Shown here: positions 1-7,191 of the stretch, in pieces
Position numbering within the stretch: position 1 is the first letter of the stretch
Layout: each line of letters begins with the position of its first letter
NCBI GenBank assembly: GCA_023427285.1
Contig: JAEZBH010000022.1
Location: 1 to 11,376, forward strand
DNA: 11,376 bases
DNA from: Pseudomonadota bacterium
GTDB lineage: Bacteria > Pseudomonadota > Alphaproteobacteria > Sphingomonadales > Sphingomonadaceae
Direction of reading: 5' to 3'
Program-made: the position numbers and the translations under genes
Notes under the pieces: model-generated
Told to the model about the DNA's origin: nothing
Database searches by the model: none
What the model saw: the letters and a program-made list of their open reading frames with translations, nothing else

Positions 1-344
1 CCGACCTCGGCTTCGACGTCACTGTCGGCCCGCTGTTCCAGACCCCGCAGGAAGCCGCAAAGCTTGCGCTTGAAAAGGACGTTGACGTGATCGGCGCCTC
101 CTCGCTGGCCGCTGGTCACAAGACCCTCATTCCGGAACTCATCCAGGAATTGAAGGCTGCTGGCCGTCCGGACATCAAGGTGGTGGCCGGTGGCGTGATC
201 CCGGCGCAGGACTACGAATACCTGCGCGACACGGGCGTTCAGGCCATCTTCGGCCCCGGCACCAACATTCTGGACTCGGCTGCTGAAACCCTGCGTCTGC
301 TGGGTCACAACATGCCGCCGCTGGACGACGAACAGGCCGGCTAA
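1..344 (+). CDS. scpA: Methylmalonyl-CoA mutase, C-terminal end (partial, 5' truncated by window)
   Basis: Only the last 113 codons are present; the reading frame starts at base 3 and ends at TAA 342-344. They form the second half of the cobalamin (B12)-binding Rossmann domain at the C-terminus of methylmalonyl-CoA mutase. This enzyme interconverts (R)-methylmalonyl-CoA and succinyl-CoA in the cytoplasm. Visible family landmarks are the GPLFQTP segment, the [10 protein letters not shown] stretch carrying the SxL motif that packs against the B12 nucleotide tail, and the VVAGGVIP loop with the GG motif, followed by IFGPGT. The DxHxxG cobalt-ligand motif would lie just upstream of the window edge. 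The next gene is pccA, which makes the enzyme's precursor, so the pair belongs to the propionyl-CoA to succinyl-CoA route. The hairpin at 364-387 separates the two genes. The large subunit versus a single-chain mutase cannot be told from this fragment. Family assignment is firm. Confidence 0.93.
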   Translation, partial: DLGFDVTVGPLFQTPQEAAKLALEKDVDVIGASSLAAGHKTLIPELIQELKAAGRPDIKVVAGGVIPAQDYEYLRDTGVQAIFGPGTNILDSAAETLRLLGHNMPPLDDEQAG

Positions 345-363
345 GCCACGCCGCCAACGAACG

Positions 364-387
364 GGAGCGGCTCCCCCGAGCCGCTCC
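364..387 (+). terminator. Perfect 10-bp hairpin between mutase and pccA (attenuator or weak terminator)
   Basis: GGAGCGGCTC (364-373) and GAGCCGCTCC (378-387) form a perfect 10-bp GC-rich stem with a CCCC loop, 20 bases after the mutase stop codon. The following bases, ACACTTTCTG, are only modestly T-rich, so termination may be partial. It could act as an attenuator or mRNA stabiliser between the mutase and pccA. Its structure is certain, its role is inferred. Confidence 0.55.
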
Positions 388-425
388 ACACTTTCTGAAG
401 CACCAGGCAAAACGCGAGTGCATCT

Positions 426-2411
426 ATGTTCAAGAAGATCCTGATTGCGAACCGTGGCGAGATCGCCTGCCGTGTCATCAAGACCGCGCGCCGCCTCGGC
501 ATCAAGACGGTTGCCGTTTACTCCGACGCCGACGCTGGCGCGCTGCACGTGGAAATGGCAGACGAAGCCTACCACCTCGGCCCGCCGCCGGCTGCCCAGT
601 CGTACCTGCTGGGCGAGAAGATCGTCGAGATCTGCAAGCAGACCGGCGCTGAGGCCGTTCACCCCGGCTACGGCTTCCTGTCCGAGCGCGAATGGTTCGC
701 CAAGGCGCTGGCAGACGCCGGCATCGCCTTCATCGGCCCGAACCCGAACGCCATTGCGGCCATGGGCGACAAGATCGAATCCAAGAAGCTGGCAAAGGCT
801 GCGGGCGTGTCCGTGGTGCCGGGCTTCGTGGGCGAGATCGAAGACGCCGACCATGCCGTGCGCATTGCCGATGAAATCGGCTACCCGGTCATGATCAAGG
901 CCTCCGCTGGCGGCGGCGGCAAGGGCATGCGCGTTGCGTTCAACTCGGCAGAGGCCCGCGAAGGCTTCCAGTCGGCCCGCAACGAAGCCAAGTCCTCGTT
1001 CGGCGATGACCGCGTGTTCATCGAAAAGTTCGTCGAAGAACCGCGCCACATCGAAATTCAGGTGATCGGCGATGCTCACGGCAACGTCGTGTACCTGGGC
1101 GAGCGCGAATGCTCCATTCAACGCCGTCACCAGAAGGTGGTGGAAGAAGCCCCCTCGCCGTTCGTCACGCCGGAAATGCGCAAGGCGATGGGTGAGCAGG
1201 CTGTCCAGCTCGCCAAGGCCGTGAACTACAACTCGGCCGGTACGGTCGAGTTCATCGCGGGCAAGGATCGCAGCTTCTACTTCCTCGAGATGAACACCCG
1301 CCTTCAGGTGGAGCACCCGGTCACCGAGCAGATCACCGGCCACGACCTTGTGGAACTGATGATCCGCTCCGCCGCTGGCGAGCCGCTGCCGTTCACGCAG
1401 GACGATGTGAAGCTCAACGGCTGGTCGATCGAGACCCGCGTGTACGCTGAAGATCCGTATCGCGGCTTCCTGCCGTCCATCGGTCGTCTGGCCCGCTACA
1501 AGCAGCCGGTCGAGCGCGAGGGCGTGCGTGTTGACACCGGCGTCGTCGAGGGTTCGGAAATCTCGATGTTCTACGACCCGATGATCGCCAAGCTCATCAC
1601 CTACGGCAAGACCCGCGACGAGGCGATCGCCCTCCAGCTGGAAGCGCTGGACGAATACTACATCCGTGGTATCGGCCATAACATGCACTTCCTCTCGTCG
1701 GTGATGCAGCACGAGCGCTTCCAGGAAGGTCGTCTGACCACCGGCTTCATCGCCGAAGAATATCCGGAAGGCTTTGCAGGCGCGCCGCTCACCGATGAAA
1801 AGCGCGAGCGTCTGGTGGTTGCCGCTGCGATCATGAACGTGATCGAGAAGGAGCGCGAGGGCCTCATCGACGGTCAGCTGAACGGCGAAGGCGCGCACTA
1901 CGGTCAGGACTGGGTGGTCGCTGTCGATAAGGAACAGACCCCGGTTCGCGTTGAGGACAACGGCGACGGCTATGTCGTTCACATCGGCGACAAGGCTATC
2001 CGCGTCGACACCGACTGGACGCCGGTTGACACCGTGTTCCGTGCAACCCTGAATGGTGTTTCCGTGTTCGTCGAAGTTGACCGCCGCTCGCTCGGCTATC
2101 AGCTCGGCCATCAGGGCTCGGCGCACCATGTAATCGCCTACACGCCGCGCGCGGCTGAACTGGCCGGTCACATGATCGAGAAGGAAGCACCGGACATGTC
2201 CCGCTTCCTGCTCTGCCCGATGCCGGGTCTCGTCGTCTCCATCGACGCCGAAGTCGGCCAGAAGGTGGAAGCAGGGCAAGCGCTGGCCGTCATCGAGGCG
2301 ATGAAGATGGAAAACATCCTGCGCGCCGAAAAGACCGCCGTGGTGAAGTCCATCAACGCCAAGAAGGGCGACAGCCTGGCCGTTGATGCCGTCATCATCG
2401 AATTCGAATAA
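426..2411 (+). CDS. pccA: Propionyl-CoA carboxylase alpha subunit (biotin carboxylase + biotin carrier)
   Basis: This 661-residue protein has the usual length for PccA. It carries out ATP- and bicarbonate-dependent carboxylation of its own biotin; the PccB beta subunit (not in the window) then transfers CO2 to propionyl-CoA, giving methylmalonyl-CoA. Domains in order: biotin carboxylase N-domain (1-~115, with NRGEIACR at 9-16 and HPGYGFLSE at 79-87), ATP-grasp with the glycine-rich loop GGGGKG at 162-167, the catalytic EMNTRLQVEHPVTE at 288-301, biotin-carboxylase C-domain to ~450, a linker/BT domain at ~465-585, and a biotinyl domain at ~595-661. The biotin attachment motif is AMKM at 625-628, so Lys627 is the biotinylated residue. 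The C-terminal arrangement (MSRFLLCPMPG, then the lipoyl-like domain) favours PccA over 3-methylcrotonyl- or acetyl-CoA carboxylase subunits. The start at 426 is preceded by only a weak GCGAG ribosome site. The gene ends just before a strong terminator and follows the mutase, its pathway partner. Confidence 0.95.
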   Translation: MFKKILIANRGEIACRVIKTARRLGIKTVAVYSDADAGALHVEMADEAYHLGPPPAAQSYLLGEKIVEICKQTGAEAVHPGYGFLSEREWFAKALADAGIAFIGPNPNAIAAMGDKIESKKLAKAAGVSVVPGFVGEIEDADHAVRIADEIGYPVMIKASAGGGGKGMRVAFNSAEAREGFQSARNEAKSSFGDDRVFIEKFVEEPRHIEIQVIGDAHGNVVYLGERECSIQRRHQKVVEEAPSPFVTPEMRKAMGEQAVQLAKAVNYNSAGTVEFIAGKDRSFYFLEMNTRLQVEHPVTEQITGHDLVELMIRSAAGEPLPFTQDDVKLNGWSIETRVYAEDPYRGFLPSIGRLARYKQPVEREGVRVDTGVVEGSEISMFYDPMIAKLITYGKTRDEAIALQLEALDEYYIRGIGHNMHFLSSVMQHERFQEGRLTTGFIAEEYPEGFAGAPLTDEKRERLVVAAAIMNVIEKEREGLIDGQLNGEGAHYGQDWVVAVDKEQTPVRVEDNGDGYVVHIGDKAIRVDTDWTPVDTVFRATLNGVSVFVEVDRRSLGYQLGHQGSAHHVIAYTPRAAELAGHMIEKEAPDMSRFLLCPMPGLVVSIDAEVGQKVEAGQALAVIEAMKMENILRAEKTAVVKSINAKKGDSLAVDAVIIEFE

Positions 2412-2440
2412 GCCTCAACCGGCTTTCGGAATCTGAACAA

Positions 2441-2470
2441 GCCCTCCGGAGTTCGCTCCGGGGGGCTTTT
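2441..2470 (+). terminator. Rho-independent terminator after pccA
   Basis: GCCCTCCGGA (2441-2450) pairs with TCCGGGGGGC (2458-2467... read from the T at 2457/2458) around the short loop GTTCGC, giving a 10-bp stem with one G-U wobble, followed immediately by TTTT. It lies 30 bases after the pccA stop and ends the propionate transcription unit. It also argues against starting the next gene at the upstream ATG 2474. Confidence 0.88.
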
Positions 2471-2581
2471 CTGTTGCACCCGCCCGATGGACGCGCACCC
2501 ATCCTTGCAGTTTCGCCAGCTGATAAAGGACGCATAGTCCCCTATAACGGAGATAATAACAAAACGGGAGTAACGGGGTTC

Positions 2582-3628
2582 ATGACCGAGGTAGTTGAGC
2601 GGCGTATCGACGTCGGGGATTTGACCATTCGCGCGGTGGAAGCAGGCGACGGCCCGCTGGTGCTGATGGTCCACGGATTTCCCGGCCTGGCCTATTCCTG
2701 GCGTCACCAGATGCTGCCGTTGGCAAAGGCCGGTTTCCGGGCCGTTGCCATTGACAGCCCCGGCTATGGCGGCAGCGATCGGCCGCTTGAGCAGGAATTC
2801 TACACCGCCAGCAAGATGCAGGAATACCTGCTGCGCATTCTCGATTTTTACGGCGCGGAACAGGCGTTCATTCTGGGTCAGGACTTCGGCGCGCAATATG
2901 CCTGGAACATGGCCGCCCGCAGCCCGGAGCGCGTTCGCGGCCTTGTTGCCACCATTCCCTATGACTATGACCTTGCGGGCCGCGCCCTGCTCGGCAGCAA
3001 ATCCATCCTGAACCCGTCTGATCCAACCCCGCCGGAATCCGCCCACCCGGACCGGCTGCCGAGCGAGCGGTTCGCCGCCATGGCGACGGATCACTTCGTT
3101 CACTTCCACTATTTCCAGTCTGTCGGCCCCGCCGAGCGGGAGCTGGGCAACAATATCGCCGAGTACCTGCGCCGCAGCTTCTGGTCGCTGAGTTCCGAGG
3201 GGAACCTCTGGGCGTGGAAGGCCGTGTCCTCCGCAGGCAGCGGCTATCTGGATGCCCTGCCGCCCGCGCAAAGCCTGCCGTGGAAATGGATGAGCGAGGC
3301 CGAGTTCCAGACCTTCGTTGACGGCTACGATCACCCGGACGTGATGCGCCGCTTCATCGGCGGTCTCAACTCCTACCGCACGGCAGATGCCAACTGGGTG
3401 GACGGCCTCAAATGGGCAGACACGGATGTGACTGTGCCCACCCTGTTCGTTTATGGCGACAAGGACCCCTCGTTCGGCTTCTTCGCCGACTGGGAGGAGC
3501 GGATGCGCCGCCGCGTGCCGGGCCTGCGCGAGATCATCGCGCTCGAAGGCGCGGGTCATATGGTGCAGCAGGAAGACCCTGAAGGCTTCAACGCCGCCAT
3601 CCTGCCGTTCCTGAAGGCACTGGCCTGA
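2582..3628 (+). CDS. Alpha/beta-fold epoxide hydrolase (Asp nucleophile)
   Basis: This 348-residue cytosolic protein (no signal peptide) belongs to the soluble epoxide hydrolase branch of the alpha/beta hydrolases, which open an epoxide to a vicinal diol through an ester intermediate. All catalytic elements are visible: the oxyanion-hole motif HGFPG at 31-35, nucleophile Asp101 in GQDFGA, the two epoxide-polarising lid tyrosines (Tyr177 in HYFQ and Tyr265 in NSYR, matching the family's LYFQ and NWYR), acid Asp295 in YGDKD, and base His326 in GAGHM. The FQxxGPAE lid segment at 178-184 also favours epoxide hydrolase over haloalkane dehalogenase. The ATG at 2582 is chosen because GGGAG lies 11 bases upstream and the fold begins directly after it. 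The frame stays open to ATG 2474, but that start sits against the terminator and adds 36 non-conserved residues. It is the first gene of a three-gene operon. The gap 2471-2581 shows no convincing promoter, only a small GGAC-GCATA-GTCC dyad at 2528-2540. The substrate is unknown. Confidence 0.87.
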   Translation: MTEVVERRIDVGDLTIRAVEAGDGPLVLMVHGFPGLAYSWRHQMLPLAKAGFRAVAIDSPGYGGSDRPLEQEFYTASKMQEYLLRILDFYGAEQAFILGQDFGAQYAWNMAARSPERVRGLVATIPYDYDLAGRALLGSKSILNPSDPTPPESAHPDRLPSERFAAMATDHFVHFHYFQSVGPAERELGNNIAEYLRRSFWSLSSEGNLWAWKAVSSAGSGYLDALPPAQSLPWKWMSEAEFQTFVDGYDHPDVMRRFIGGLNSYRTADANWVDGLKWADTDVTVPTLFVYGDKDPSFGFFADWEERMRRRVPGLREIIALEGAGHMVQQEDPEGFNAAILPFLKALA

Positions 3629-4461
3629 TGCCGCGCCTGGCCGGGCATCTGGGGGTTCTGGGGCCTGACAAGCCCCTGTTCCGCCACAGCGCGGACAGCG
3701 ATGCGGCCAGCCAGACCGCGTTTCTTGCGCGACACGGCTTTGCGGGCGTCAGCGACAATTATCTGGTTTTGCGGGAGCCTGATATGCAGGCCCGCCTTGG
3801 CGCCCTGCTGCGCCAGCACGAGCTGGCAATGGCGTCTTTCGTGCATGATCCGCTGAACTGGAACCAGCCGACATGGAACACATCCGGCCCCACCGCTCGC
3901 GCCGCGCTCAATGAGGCGCTGGGTGCCAGCCTTGCCGCTGCCGGTCGCAGCGGCAGTTGCACCCTGTCCGTCGTGACGGGCCGCAGCGATGCGCCCCACG
4001 CCGACCAGCTTCGCACCATGGCGGAGAACCTGCGCTTCGCCGCTGACCGCACTGCCGAGCATGGCATCGTGCTGTGCGTTGAGACCTGTCACCCGGCGTT
4101 TGCTCCGGGCGTGCTCATTGAACGGTTCGAGGACGCGCTGACGGTCATTGAGCTTGCCGACCATCCCAACGTGCAGCTGAATTTCGACATCGGCCACTTG
4201 GCGCTTTTGGGTGAAGATGTTTTGGCGGCTATTGCCCACAGCCAAGGCAAAATCGGCATGGTGCAGGCGGCAGACGTACCCGGCGACAACAAACCTGGCC
4301 GCCTTGCGCCCGGCTCCGGCGTGCTGGACTGGCCCGCCATTTTCAGCGCACTTGAAAACGCGGGCTACACTGGCCTGATCGAGCTGGAACTGGAGCCGGG
4401 CGGGCAGGCGCAAGAGGCCGCGCTTCTGCAACAGATGAAGCGCTTCCTTGCGCCCAAATAA
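3628..4461 (+). CDS. TIM-barrel sugar isomerase/epimerase, hydroxypyruvate isomerase-like
   Basis: This 277-residue protein of the xylose-isomerase-like TIM-barrel (AP endonuclease family 2) superfamily resembles hydroxypyruvate isomerase (Hyi) and 2-oxotetronate isomerase (OtnI). These enzymes move a carbonyl between C1 and C2, or epimerise, with a divalent metal. The four metal ligands of that group can be matched by motif: Glu152 in CVETCHP, Asp187 in FDIGHL, Gln213 in VQAADVPG and Glu254 in LIELELEP. The stretch ADVPG, then PGSGVLDWPAIFSAL (228-242), is close to the Hyi pattern ADxPGR...PGTGEINYPAIF. An insertion of a few residues between PG and PGSG (about 220-228) differs from Hyi and could alter specificity. 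The start ATG at 3628 overlaps the stop of the epoxide hydrolase gene by one base (TGATG), so translation is probably coupled and the two products should be made in proportion. Function beyond 'isomerase or epimerase' is inference. Confidence 0.8.
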   Translation: MPRLAGHLGVLGPDKPLFRHSADSDAASQTAFLARHGFAGVSDNYLVLREPDMQARLGALLRQHELAMASFVHDPLNWNQPTWNTSGPTARAALNEALGASLAAAGRSGSCTLSVVTGRSDAPHADQLRTMAENLRFAADRTAEHGIVLCVETCHPAFAPGVLIERFEDALTVIELADHPNVQLNFDIGHLALLGEDVLAAIAHSQGKIGMVQAADVPGDNKPGRLAPGSGVLDWPAIFSALENAGYTGLIELELEPGGQAQEAALLQQMKRFLAPK

Positions 4462-4478
4462 TCAGGGGAGGCATCATT

Positions 4479-4889
4479 ATGGGCATTGAAGAAAACAAGC
4501 GCATCATCCGCGACTTTATGGAGGCCACCAGCGCGGGCGACGTAGAGCGCATCGTGGCCGCCTATGCCGAAGACGGCATTCTCCAGACCATGGGCCGCAC
4601 GCTTATTTCAGGCACCTACACCCGCGAGCAGGTGGCCGCCGCCGCCGGACATATTTTTGAAATTTTCCCCGAGGGCATCACCTTCACCATCCATGGCATG
4701 ACCGCCGAGGGCGATCGCGTTGCGGTGGAGGCTGAGTCTCTTGGCCGTCATGTCTCGGGCAAGATATACAACAACAAGTATCACTTCCTCGCCCAACTGC
4801 GCGACGGCAAGATCACCCGCTGGACAGAATACTGCGATACGGAACTCATTACCGATATTCTGTGCGGCGGACAGCGGCCCGCCGCCTGA
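4479..4889 (+). CDS. SnoaL/NTF2-like protein (ketosteroid-isomerase fold)
   Basis: This 136-residue single-domain protein has the pattern of the SnoaL-like/NTF2 cone fold. An N-terminal helix (NKRIIRDFMEATSAGDVERIVAAYAEDG, about 6-33) is followed by beta strands and the characteristic end YHFLAQLRDGKITRWTEYCDT at 101-121. Members include polyketide cyclases, steroid isomerases, limonene-1,2-epoxide hydrolase and many non-enzymatic ligand-binding proteins; the catalytic residues are not conserved enough to choose one. It has an excellent ribosome site, GGGGAGG at 4465-4471, 7 bases before ATG 4479, stronger than those of its two upstream neighbours, so it may be the most highly translated product. 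The gap from the isomerase gene is 17 bases and a hairpin terminator follows at 4920, so it is the last gene of the operon. No signal peptide or membrane segment is seen. Confidence 0.82.
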   Translation: MGIEENKRIIRDFMEATSAGDVERIVAAYAEDGILQTMGRTLISGTYTREQVAAAAGHIFEIFPEGITFTIHGMTAEGDRVAVEAESLGRHVSGKIYNNKYHFLAQLRDGKITRWTEYCDTELITDILCGGQRPAA

Positions 4890-4919
4890 CCGTCACCACC
4901 AACGGGGCACGGCAGTCAC

Positions 4920-4963
4920 GTGAGGGCACGGCGCTTTGGCCCTGCCCTCACCTTGTCTTATTT
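4920..4963 (+). terminator. Rho-independent terminator of the epoxide hydrolase operon
   Basis: GTGAGGGCA (4920-4928) pairs perfectly with TGCCCTCAC (4943-4951); GGC and GCC inside the loop can extend the structure. The plus-strand sequence after it, CTTGTCTTATTTT, is T-rich. It lies 30 bases after the SnoaL-like gene and directly abuts the stop codon of the convergent chemoreceptor gene. Read on the minus strand it has no T-tract, so it mainly stops plus-strand transcription. Confidence 0.78.
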
Positions 4964-6396
4964 TAGTGCACCAGCACCTTGGCGGCAGTGCGCGTGCGCT
5001 CCAGCGCATCGGCTGCCTGCTTCACGCCTCCGGCAATGGAATGCACGTTGGTCGTCACGGTATCGACCGCCTGTGCCGAGGTACACATATTTGCTGCCAT
5101 CGACTGAGACACAGCGTTCTGTTCTTCCAGCGCAGAGGAGGTCGTCGCCACGTTCTCCTTCACCGTGGTAATGGCCATGCTGATCGCGCCCAGCGCCGTG
5201 GCCACCTCGCCGGTCGTCTCCTGCACCTTTCGAATTTCCGCCGAAATTTCCTCGGTTGCCTTGGCCGCCTGCGCCGCAAGGCTCTTGACCTCTTGCGCCA
5301 CGACAGCAAAGCCGCGCCCCGCATCGCCCGCGTGAGCGGCCTCGATCGCCGCGTTCAGCGCCAGAAGGTTGATCTGGTTGGCAACCCTGCGGATCATCCC
5401 CACAACCCCGTCCATCGACTTGACGGTCATCGTGAGCAGGCTGGTGCTGAGTTCAGCCGCTTCCGCCTGTCCAACCGCGCGCTCGGTGGCCGAGAGGGAT
5501 TCATACATGCTGCGCGAGATTTCCTGAATGGAGGCGACGAACTCCTCAGACGCCGCGGCCACGGTCGCCACGCCATGAGACGTTTCCTGCGCCGCAGATG
5601 CCGCCTCGCCCGCCTGTCCGCTCAGACCGTCAAGCAGGGTGTCCAGTTCACCGAAATTCTGATCGATCAGGACCTTCAGATCGCCCAGCAGCCTGATCTG
5701 CTGGGTGACATCCATCGCAAAAGCGACGAACTTGGTGATACGCCCCTGATGATCCAGAATAGGATTGAAGCTGGCCTCCAGCCACGCGGTACGCCCGCCT
5801 TGACCGTTAATCTTGTACTGGCCGCTCACGAACTGGCCGGCATTCAGCTTGCGCCAGAGTTCTTCATACTCGAAAGACGCGGTGAACTCCGCGTCAAGAA
5901 ACCAGCCGTAAAGTTTGCCGATGACCGCTTCCCGGTCGTAGCCAACCAACTTCAAAAAATTATCGTTTACGCTGGTGATGCGCCGGTCCAGCCCGAATTC
6001 GATAATTGATTGCGAGCGGCCAATGGCCGTGATCTGCGCTTCATAATCCAGATTGAGCAGCCGAGCGCGGGCATCCTGCCATTCCACGACATAACCGATA
6101 TCAATTGGGGAGACGCGCAGGTCGAACGCGCGCTCACCCACTCTGATCGTCGCAGAGTAACGGCTCGTCAAATGACCGAGCAAATAACGCTGATGTTGCG
6201 GGTTCTTATGAAATACGTCGATATTCTGTCCGACCAGACGATCCGCCGTGAAGTGGGGAAGCTCCTTGCGCAGATCATTCTCTGCTTCATGCATCAGAGC
6301 AAGTGCGGCCGGATTCATATGAATAATATTCAAATCTTTATCGGCCAACATGACATTGATGCCAATAGCATCGATAATAGAGGTATCCAATGTCAT
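4963..6396 (-). CDS. Cytosolic methyl-accepting chemotaxis protein with two PAS domains
   Basis: From the chosen start this is a 477-residue soluble chemoreceptor with no signal peptide or transmembrane helix, so it senses inside the cell. PAS domain 1 spans about 5-110 ([20 protein letters not shown], later FHKNPQHQ and [15 protein letters not shown]). PAS domain 2 spans about 123-233 ([23 protein letters not shown], ending [11 protein letters not shown]) and looks like a ligand- or flavin-type PAS, though its cofactor cannot be read from sequence. A helical MCP signalling domain follows, with the conserved hairpin tip [30 protein letters not shown] split around residues 341-370, where CheA and CheW dock. 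No CheR-tethering pentapeptide is seen at the C-terminus (ends AAKVLVH). The frame is open to a GTG at 6433-6435, but that start lacks a ribosome site. TGAGG lies 8 bases before GTG 6397-6399 and 11 before ATG 6394-6396, and PAS1 begins directly after. It is a single-gene unit. Confidence 0.92.
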   Translation of the reverse strand: MTLDTSIIDAIGINVMLADKDLNIIHMNPAALALMHEAENDLRKELPHFTADRLVGQNIDVFHKNPQHQRYLLGHLTSRYSATIRVGERAFDLRVSPIDIGYVVEWQDARARLLNLDYEAQITAIGRSQSIIEFGLDRRITSVNDNFLKLVGYDREAVIGKLYGWFLDAEFTASFEYEELWRKLNAGQFVSGQYKINGQGGRTAWLEASFNPILDHQGRITKFVAFAMDVTQQIRLLGDLKVLIDQNFGELDTLLDGLSGQAGEAASAAQETSHGVATVAAASEEFVASIQEISRSMYESLSATERAVGQAEAAELSTSLLTMTVKSMDGVVGMIRRVANQINLLALNAAIEAAHAGDAGRGFAVVAQEVKSLAAQAAKATEEISAEIRKVQETTGEVATALGAISMAITTVKENVATTSSALEEQNAVSQSMAANMCTSAQAVDTVTTNVHSIAGGVKQAADALERTRTAAKVLVH

Positions 6397-6503
6397 CACG
6401 GGGTACGCCTCACGCTTACTTCCTGATCGAATCACGATAATTCATCTTATCCAGATAAATACCCTTCGCATTAAAAATACATTAACTCCCAGACAATCAC
6501 ATT

Positions 6504-6533
6504 ATTATATTTTTTTATTATGAATCATGTCAC
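6504..6533 (-). promoter_or_regulatory. Sigma70-type promoter for the PAS chemoreceptor gene
   Basis: On the minus strand GTGACA (6533-6528, one mismatch to TTGACA) is followed after 18 bases by a perfect TATAAT (6509-6504). This would start transcription near 6497 and leave a leader of about 100 bases before the chosen start. The surrounding gap 6436-6620 is very AT-rich against a GC-rich genome, as expected of a promoter region. A poly-T/poly-A run occupies the spacer. Confidence 0.5.
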
Positions 6534-6565
6534 CCATTAATCGCAATAATTCCTAGTTCATTGGC

Positions 6566-6584
6566 ATTTTGTTTCCGACAAAAT
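6566..6584. repeat. 7-bp inverted repeat upstream of the chemoreceptor promoter
   Basis: ATTTTGT (6566-6572) and ACAAAAT (6578-6584) form a perfect dyad with a TTCCG spacer. It lies 33-51 bases upstream of the proposed -35 box of the chemoreceptor gene, a plausible activator site, and about 50 bases downstream of trxC. It has no T-tract on the minus strand, so it is not a convincing trxC terminator. A 5-bp AGCGC/GCGCT hairpin at 6624-6640 overlaps the trxC stop and is also a weak candidate. Confidence 0.35.
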
Positions 6585-6632
6585 TGATGCGGACATAAAA
6601 AGTATTATTTATTATTGACTAGGAGCGCCGCC

Positions 6633-7088
6633 TCAGCGCTTCACAGACTGAAGAGCGGCCTGCGCCCACTGCACGATAGCAGGCAGCGGCAGCGCGCCGG
6701 AGGTGCGGGCGATCTCGCGCCCCTTATGCACCAGCGCCAAGGTTGGAATGCTGCGAATATTGAAGCGCGAGGCCAGAGCCTGTTCCGCCTCCGTATCCAG
6801 CTTGCCCAGCCGCAGATGCGGCTCAAGCTGCGCGGCGGCGGCCTCAAAATTCGGGGCCATCTGTCGGCAGGGGCCGCACCACGCCGCCCAGAAATCGATC
6901 AACAGCGGAATATCGCTGGAGACGGCATGTTTGTCATATGTGGCAGCCGTCAACACCACCGGCTTGCCCATGAACAGCGGCTTGCCGCACTTGCCGCAGG
7001 TGCCCCCATCCCCCAGCCGGGCGGCAGGCACCCGGTTCAGCGCGGAACAGCTGGGACAAGCAACGATAAGACTGTCAGTGCGCGTCAT
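6633..7088 (-). CDS. trxC: Thioredoxin 2 (zinc-binding thioredoxin)
   Basis: This 151-residue cytosolic thioredoxin reduces protein disulfides with electrons from thioredoxin reductase. It has the thioredoxin-2 architecture: an N-terminal zinc ribbon with two CxxC pairs (Cys11/Cys14 in CPSC and Cys31/Cys34 in CGKC), then a thioredoxin fold with the active site WCGPC at 70-74 and the cis-proline loop SIPT with Pro115. The zinc ribbon distinguishes it from thioredoxin 1; in E. coli TrxC this zinc site is linked to redox and heat sensitivity, and the gene is controlled by OxyR. The ATG at 7086-7088 is chosen because AGGAG lies 8 bases upstream and the protein then begins as other TrxC proteins do (MTRTDSLIVACPSC). 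The frame stays open to 7280 but those 64 residues are not thioredoxin-like. It is divergent from ppc, with which it shares a 219-bp upstream region. Confidence 0.93.
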   Translation of the reverse strand: MTRTDSLIVACPSCSALNRVPAARLGDGGTCGKCGKPLFMGKPVVLTAATYDKHAVSSDIPLLIDFWAAWCGPCRQMAPNFEAAAAQLEPHLRLGKLDTEAEQALASRFNIRSIPTLALVHKGREIARTSGALPLPAIVQWAQAALQSVKR

Positions 7089-7131
7089 GGCGAAGGCTCC
7101 TTTTGCCAACCCGTTGAGAGTTTCTGCCTGA

Positions 7132-7137
7132 AATATA
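7132..7137 (-). promoter_or_regulatory. Possible -10 box for trxC
   Basis: TATATT on the minus strand lies about 44 bases upstream of the trxC start, a sensible position for a -10 element. The matching -35 region (CTTCCG at 17-bp spacing) is poor, so this may need an activator or may be chance. Confidence 0.25.
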
Positions 7138-7191
7138 GCTCTTGCCTCCGCCACCGGAAGCCCAGACCCTTGCTGCGGCGTTACCCCGGCA

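Noticed and set aside
2474..2581. 36-residue N-terminal extension of the epoxide hydrolase
   Set aside because: It begins four bases after the pccA terminator, leaving no room for a promoter or leader, and is not conserved-looking.
2168..3559. 463-codon open frame on the minus strand opposite pccA and the epoxide hydrolase
   Set aside because: It runs antisense to two strongly supported genes across a terminator and shows no recognisable domain; long antisense frames are expected in GC-rich DNA.
3556..4431. 291-codon minus-strand frame opposite the TIM-barrel gene
   Set aside because: It is antisense to a gene with conserved metal ligands; its composition is typical of a shadow frame with no motif.
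4936..6009. 357-codon plus-strand frame opposite the chemoreceptor
   Set aside because: It is Arg- and His-rich and low in recognisable motifs, and lies opposite unmistakable MCP and PAS sequence.
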